Origin: Sitta carolinensis
Taxonomy: Eukaryota > Chordata > Aves > Passeriformes > Sittidae
NCBI GenBank assembly: GCA_032173965.1
Contig: JAVUNC010000019.1
Location: 10,217,234-10,281,233 of the forward strand
Length of the DNA: 64,000 nt
Direction: 5' to 3'
Shown here piece after piece: positions 58,216 through 64,000 of this stretch; position 1 is the first letter of the stretch, and every line of letters begins with the position of its first letter. Position numbers and translations under genes: made by a program. The notes below the pieces were generated by a model that was not told the origin of the DNA, searched no databases, and worked only from the letters and a program-made list of their open reading frames with translations.

Positions 58216-61200
58216 CTTTGGGCCAAGGTCACTATTTTGCCAGTGAATTTTGGTGTCACATCACCTCCCTGTGTTGACATTTCTCATTTCTAATGATGAG
58301 ACAGTGATGACACTTCATACAATATTCAGGGTTCCATACACAGTTTGTCTGAAAAGTTTTCAGAGTAGGAAATATCTCTTGCAGCTTCACAACAACCACC
58401 AGCCACTCCAGACTATGGACCAGCATCCACAGCAGCTAACTGTGCCTCTAAATTTTTAGCTTTCCTTCATTTGAAGTAAATCCACACCAAGAGAGATAAT
58501 TTCAAGATTGTTATATGTAAATCCACATGTTGTTCTTTTACAACGCACACACTGTAATATAAATGTGTTCTAAAATATTACCCTACATAATAGATTGTTG
58601 TAAATTGAAAAAGTTATGTGGCCACAGGGACCACTCTCTCCCAGAGGTGCAATATCTCCTTTTAACTTAAACAGCAGGAAAGTGGTGACCACCTAACTGG
58701 AGGGCCAGGGAGCTGACAATAATTCCTGCCTGTCACAAGAAGGTTTCACATTAATTTCTTGCATGTCAGCTGTGTTTCCACAAAGTTGCTTAAAAATTTC
58801 TTGCTTGCCTTGCCCACAGAAACTGTTGATTTTTTTTTTCTATTGAAAACTGTTGCAATGAAAATTGCCCAAAAATGGAGAATGTTGGTGAAATTAAAAT
58901 CTTTATTTGATTTTTGTAGGAGTATATGGAAATACAATTATTTGGTGAAACTGCCAGAGAGTCACATGGGACTTGTCCTTCAGAGAATACATCTAATTCC
59001 CTTGTGAGTCAGACTCCTTTGTCATATCATTTATATTGGGAAACCATTGGCAAAAAATATTTATTTTGAAGTCCTAATTAGTGCCCTTCTCCCCTCACCA
59101 ACTAACAACAAACCTCCTCAACAGAACAGAGTAAACAAATAACATTTCTTCAGGAAAGTGGATCTTGACAAAAGTCCTAAATCATTTAAAGAGAAATTCA
59201 AGTCTTGAAAAACAGAATAGATGAAAAAACCCGCTCTGCTAAGTTATGTTCTGAAAGTTTTGTGTCAATTTGCTGAAACTTTAGGAGTGAAGGCTCTCAA
59301 GAGGGGCAGTTCTGAAGGAAAAACCAATCAGTTTCTGTGTGAGTATTGAGAAATACTCTGCAATCTGCTCAAATGACTGAGTTTCAGAACTATCAAATAT
59401 TTGTATCAAATCAATTATGAACAATGTAGAGATCCCAGTTTATTTCCCATGTCATTTCACTTCATCTGAACCAAGAAATAAGTTTATGAAAAGGATGATC
59501 AGAGCACCACCAGGGAAGAGGACAAGAAACAAAACCTCACTCACTACATTAAGCCTTTGGAACAAATTGCTTAAACAATCTAAAAGGTTTATAGAAAGAG
59601 GAGCATCTTTCACCCAGGGGGTAACTGAAGCACCTAATACAGTTGCATGAGGAAGAAGGGCACAGAAACTTGGAAACACTAAAGAAAATAAAAGGTTGGA
59701 GGGAGAGGATTTACTTCTCTTGTATTCCATTGAAATCATTCAGGTGAGTGAAAAAAACTTTTCTAGGCAGCAACATAATTTAACATTCACTGGAAAAGCA
59801 GTAGGTCCAGGTGCTGAAAGGAAAATTATCCCTTCCCATGTTCACAGTCCCACCTGCTAAGAACATACCTGACAGGACTCCTCCTGGCAAAGTCTTCAGT
59901 GCCCACGCTTGCAGAGGAGGATGAAGAAAGACCCTCTGGCAATTTAAGCCCAGCTTTTCATTCCTCTCCTTTCCCCCCTGCCTGTGCCTTTCATGGCCAG
60001 GTAGATCAGTGCTATGCTGGTGGCCGTTAATACTGGCCCTGGGTGCCAGCAACAGGTAAATCACAGAGCAGCGCTGGCAGATCTCTTGCTGATACCTTTC
60101 CTGTGGACAGCATCAGCAAAATTTGCACAGGTAACTTCATCCCAACAGATTTCTTCCCTGGCAGTACTCAAGCATGGGAATTTTTTTGTCTCTTTGTTTG
60201 GGCTGGACTGAACCAAATCTCCAGAGAATAAAATCACCCCCCAGATTTATGGTTATGGGGAGGGAGAGATTACTTCTGACAATGAAGAGGCACTAAGCCA
60301 AGGGACCTCTCCAGGCTCTCAAGGACAGGCTGAGGAGGGAAACTGTTGCTACCAGAGACACTGGACATCCTCAGGGAAGTATCCCATCTTCCCTTAGGGG
60401 AAGGATATCCACTCGAGATGCTGTGCAGGACTTGTCGAGGAAGGTGGAAGTGCTGGAGAACAAGGCAGAGAGAAGGGGGAAAAGTGAAGGATGAGGAGGG
60501 TGTGGTTGCAGTTTTCCCTCTTCTGGCAGTGCTTTGTGGAAATACCAGACTAGATTCCTTTTGGTGCTGTGCCCTGATGGATAGGCAGCCCTTCAGCTTA
60601 ATCCAGGAAGGTTGTACAGGGAACAGGCATCTCCTGTGGCCAAGTCTCTAGAGGTGGGAACCGCCGACAGGGACAGCTCACCCTGACCTGGGACTGCCAC
60701 TGCAGCTCCCGGCTGTCTGCTCCCTGTGCACGTGGAAATTGGGAGTAAATGAGTGTGGCTGTTGTATTGAAGGGCTCCCTGATTCAATGAGGAGACATGC
60801 CTCAGGTAATAGGGAAGAGATTTATGCCTTGCCAAAGAAGGCAGGAAGGAAATAATTCTGCTAGGCACAGATCGCTCCTTCCGTCTACTACCACTGCTGC
60901 AAGGCACCGTGGAAGAAATTCAGGTGCCCCTGAATGAAGCAAGGCTCCTTTCTACTGACAGGGTTACTTTAGCAGCAGGTAGAATTGCTTCCTTTGCAAC
61001 ATTTATTTTCTCGGGTAATTTTCCTACACATCCCCGAGGCCACACTAATGTTCCCTTTCACGCTCAGCTAAGCAGCTGATTGATCCTTGCTGGAGCTCTC
61101 CCTGTATGGACGGGGGTCAGAGCAGCACCCAGTAACACAGGAGAATCAGCTGTATGAGACACTCGGCTCCCTACAGCCAGGAAATTTCCTGTCCCAGCTA

Positions 61201-61677
61201 TTCTGCCTGAAACCCCATCACTGGCAGCAAAAGGATGGAGCCTTGTTCCCCTCTAAATTAGGAGCCCCGGAAGAGGAGATTTGGCATCTCTCCTTAAGTG
61301 TCCTTGTTCTTCCCTCTGCGCTCTGGTCGGTCAGAGCAAAGTGTGTCCATCATCTCCTGACTCCCAGTGGCTGATGATGGGATGGCACTCATTCCAACAT
61401 CACTGCGTCTTCCAAGTCAGAAAACAGCTCCTGAGCAATTGCAGCATTCCTGGCCATTCCCAGCGTTTATGTGCACATCACCGTGTTTATGGAGCACTGC
61501 ACAGTTGTGAAAGCAGATGGTTTGTTAAAAAAAATAAGAATGCTTCATTCGGGCAGTCAGGGAGAGGTAACCCAACAGCACGACTGAATAGCCTTTGGGA
61601 ATGCAGAATTTTAAAAAGATTTTCTTCATGGGACACAGCAGAATTGCCCTGTCTGGGGCAGTGGACTTAATAATCTT
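58216..61677. other. Intergenic sequence
   Basis: No gene or clear interspersed repeat is recognised. ORFs here are short and lack family features. Confidence 0.6.
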
Positions 61678-61783
61678 CAGTGGGATTTTTCAGAAGTGCC
61701 TCAGGTTTGCCAGAAGCAAATTTCTTATCCTTAATGACCCGTACTGTTAAATTATTTAGGTGTCTTTGATAGTCTCCCCACTA
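61678..61783. mobile_element. Small palindromic MITE-like element
   Basis: The left end CAGTGGGATTTTTCAGAAGTGCCTCA and the complement of the right end (TAGTGGGGAGACTATCAAAGACACCTAA) align as diverged terminal inverted repeats about 106 bp apart. The pattern 'AGTGGGATTTTCA-AAG-GCCTAA' is known from old palindromic non-autonomous DNA elements in reptiles. The family name is uncertain, and no clean target duplication is visible. Confidence 0.45.
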
Positions 61784-64000
61784 ATCCTAATGAAGGCCAA
61801 GTCAGGCTCTTTAATAAACACAATGATGCAGTCTGCACCATTTGGTTCCTTGGTAGAAGCTGTGCAGCTCAGATGATGTGAGCTGATTAAATCTGTATAG
61901 CTCCACTACACAGAGATAACTGTTCTGAACGTTCCCATTTTTCCTTCTGTCAAAAAATAAAAGACCTATTTGCTGAATATCCATCAAGGAAGGACAAAAT
62001 TTGGATGCTGGTCGGCAAAAATGCAATCTTTACAGCAAATTCCACTGGTTTAGTGATATTTTGTACCAATGTGAGTTAGGGGCAATGTTTATCAGCAGAG
62101 ACTGCAAATTAAGAATTTAGATTTCATCCCTTAATGCCCCTTAATTATTGTCCCTTAATTGTCCAGCACACACCTGTATTATTCACCCACAGTGTTTGCA
62201 CCTGGAGGAAAATTAAATTGGGAGGTAGGGAATACAAATTTTGGGTTCAAGCACAAGGGGAAATTACAGGTGATTTGAAGAGTGGAGCGCTTGTGCCCCT
62301 CAGTTCTGAGCAGAGAACATTCTAGGAAAAAGAAAGCAGGACATATTCCATCAAGCTCTCCTGCAAAATACTGACTCTGCAACCTAGATGTTGTTGTGCC
62401 TGCTAAAAGTGCTCAGTGGTGTTGACTGTGTTATCACCTACCCCTTCTACTGCTCCTGAAGGAATAGCTGAGTTCCTGAGTTGGCAAAATCAATAAAAAG
62501 AATCATCACGGGAATCTGTGCAGTTCTCTTCTAAATGATCCCACAGTTCCTGAAAGAGGTCAAGCACAGATCAGCAGGTTGTCTGTACAGGAGGAAGGGA
62601 GCAGAAACCAGGTTATTTTCTGTCAGCACTTCCTGAGTGCAGCATCTCACAGTGCATTCCATCCGTAGCTAAATAGGAAACTTTCCAGACAGCAGATTTT
62701 GCCATCAGAAATTGCCATGTTTTTTTGAAAGCACATTCTTTTATGAGAATATGGTGGCTTTGATTTATATTTTTAGTGGGGAAAAAAATTGCAGCGAATC
62801 ATTTTGGATTTGCCTTTTTTAAACAATGCAGTGTGTGCATGCTGTACTTTCTGGCCTTAAATATCCTTTGTTTTGGTCTGAGAAGGAGAAACTTCATTTT
62901 CATGGTGGTGTATTTTAATCCTGCTCGATCTTCCACATGTTACAGAGCTGTTTTATTTTGATATCTATGGAGAACTCAACAATTAGCTTAAACAAGAAAT
63001 GAATTCAGAACTCTCTGTGTCATGAAAGTGATATTCAGAATTTCACTCCAAAAAAATTGAATGAAAAAAAGGATTTCTACAGATTTGGGCTTTCTTCCCA
63101 GCAGGATGCTTCCAGCTTCTAATTGGCAGCTTTCTTTAGGGCAGGTTGAGGATGGCTGTACTCTGCAAACATCATGGTCTACTCATTCTTGTACCTCTTG
63201 GAGGCTGGAAGTGCTGATGGTGTTCTTCACAGTCACTCCCAGGAACCACATAATTTTCTCAAAAATCACCTTTTTTTCTCCTCTCACTGCTTGATGTGGC
63301 AGCCAACATGTGTGTGCTTGGGTTCAAAAAGTGCTCAGGCAATGTGGAAGAAGAAAAGTTAATTGTGGGCTATTAAACTTAGCTCTTCTCCAGGAGCTCT
63401 TCTCCCTGGAGCTGTCAGGAGAGTGGCTTGGGGAACAGGGATTCTGGCTTGAGAGGGGGTTGCTGAACGTGGGGAGGGACTAGGGGACCTTGCATGGTCT
63501 CTCAAGGCCCTGGGAAGTACTCTATTAAGAAAGGAACTTCTAAAACAGAGATAAAAGGAGACAAAATGGTGAGAGAAAAGTGGGATCTGAAGAGGAGACA
63601 GCTGGTTAAATTTTCATGTTGCCACTTGAAATTCCAGTCACTTCTTGCTGATTCTTCTGTCCATCAGCAGAGTGGAATGAGAGCAGAGAACCATGAAGAG
63701 TAAATATTTATTATATTGATCTTTCTCTCCTTTTTCTTTCTTCTAATCCCATATATAGGCATGACCTGTAACAGAGAAGCTGTCAGGCACCTGCTTTGAC
63801 TCCCCATGGTAGATGAGATCAGCTTTCTTCCAATTATATGGATGCTGTTTGGATTGCCCCGTGCTAAGACGGCCCTGCAATAAGTTAGGACAGCGGAGGA
63901 GGCCTATTCCTTCCCTAAGGTGTCCATTATCAGCTAGATGTGTGTGATCTTAATGAAACTTAGCAGGCTTGAATGGCTCTGTCTTCCAAGGCCAGAACTC
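61784..64000. other. Intergenic sequence to window end
   Basis: AT-rich, with no coding exon recognised. The window ends without reaching another gene. Confidence 0.6.

Noticed and set aside
1..64000. CRISPR arrays, bacterial operons, tRNA/rRNA genes, endogenous retroviral genes
   Set aside because: No regularly spaced repeats, cloverleaf genes, or gag/pol/env-like frames were seen. The content is ordinary avian chromosomal DNA.

Overview
This window is vertebrate nuclear DNA, almost certainly from a bird. The 3' ends of several CR1 LINEs, the commonest avian repeat, lie in it. A cystatin resembling chicken egg-white cystatin is present, introns are short, and the gene pair RRBP1-DSTN sits tail to tail as in other amniotes. 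The sequence alone does not settle the species; the cystatin differs from the chicken protein at many sites, so it is probably not chicken.

Layout. 1-800: last two coding exons of RRBP1 (+), the end of the p180 coiled coil and its short tail. About 801-1305: RRBP1 3'UTR. 1306-5148: intergenic gap between two convergent genes. 5149-16532: the whole DSTN gene (-), four exons, with exon 1 carrying only the ATG inside a large CpG island (about 15650-17420). 17420-40700: a 23 kb gene-poor stretch with old CR1-like pieces, a duplicated 0.5 kb block (34268-34791 and 38548-39054), one possible orphan 3' coding exon and one possible lncRNA exon. 40740-41200: a second CpG island. 40903-42828: a complete three-exon secreted cystatin (CST3-like, +). 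43100-64000: no recognisable coding exon, but several CR1 copies, a MIR/CORE-SINE-like relic and a small palindromic MITE-like element.

The three genes do not form a pathway. RRBP1 is an ER membrane ribosome/microtubule-binding protein, DSTN is an actin-depolymerising factor, and the cystatin is an extracellular inhibitor of papain-like proteases and legumain. DSTN and the cystatin have housekeeping-type CpG-island promoters.

The most notable points are a one-base deletion that breaks the destrin reading frame at codon 55 (more likely a sequence error than a true null), a cystatin where mammals have BFSP1 next to DSTN, and the 4.3 kb-spaced duplicate whose core is identical over about 249 bp. 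I found no CRISPR array, tRNA, rRNA, retroviral gene or previously undescribed multi-gene system.
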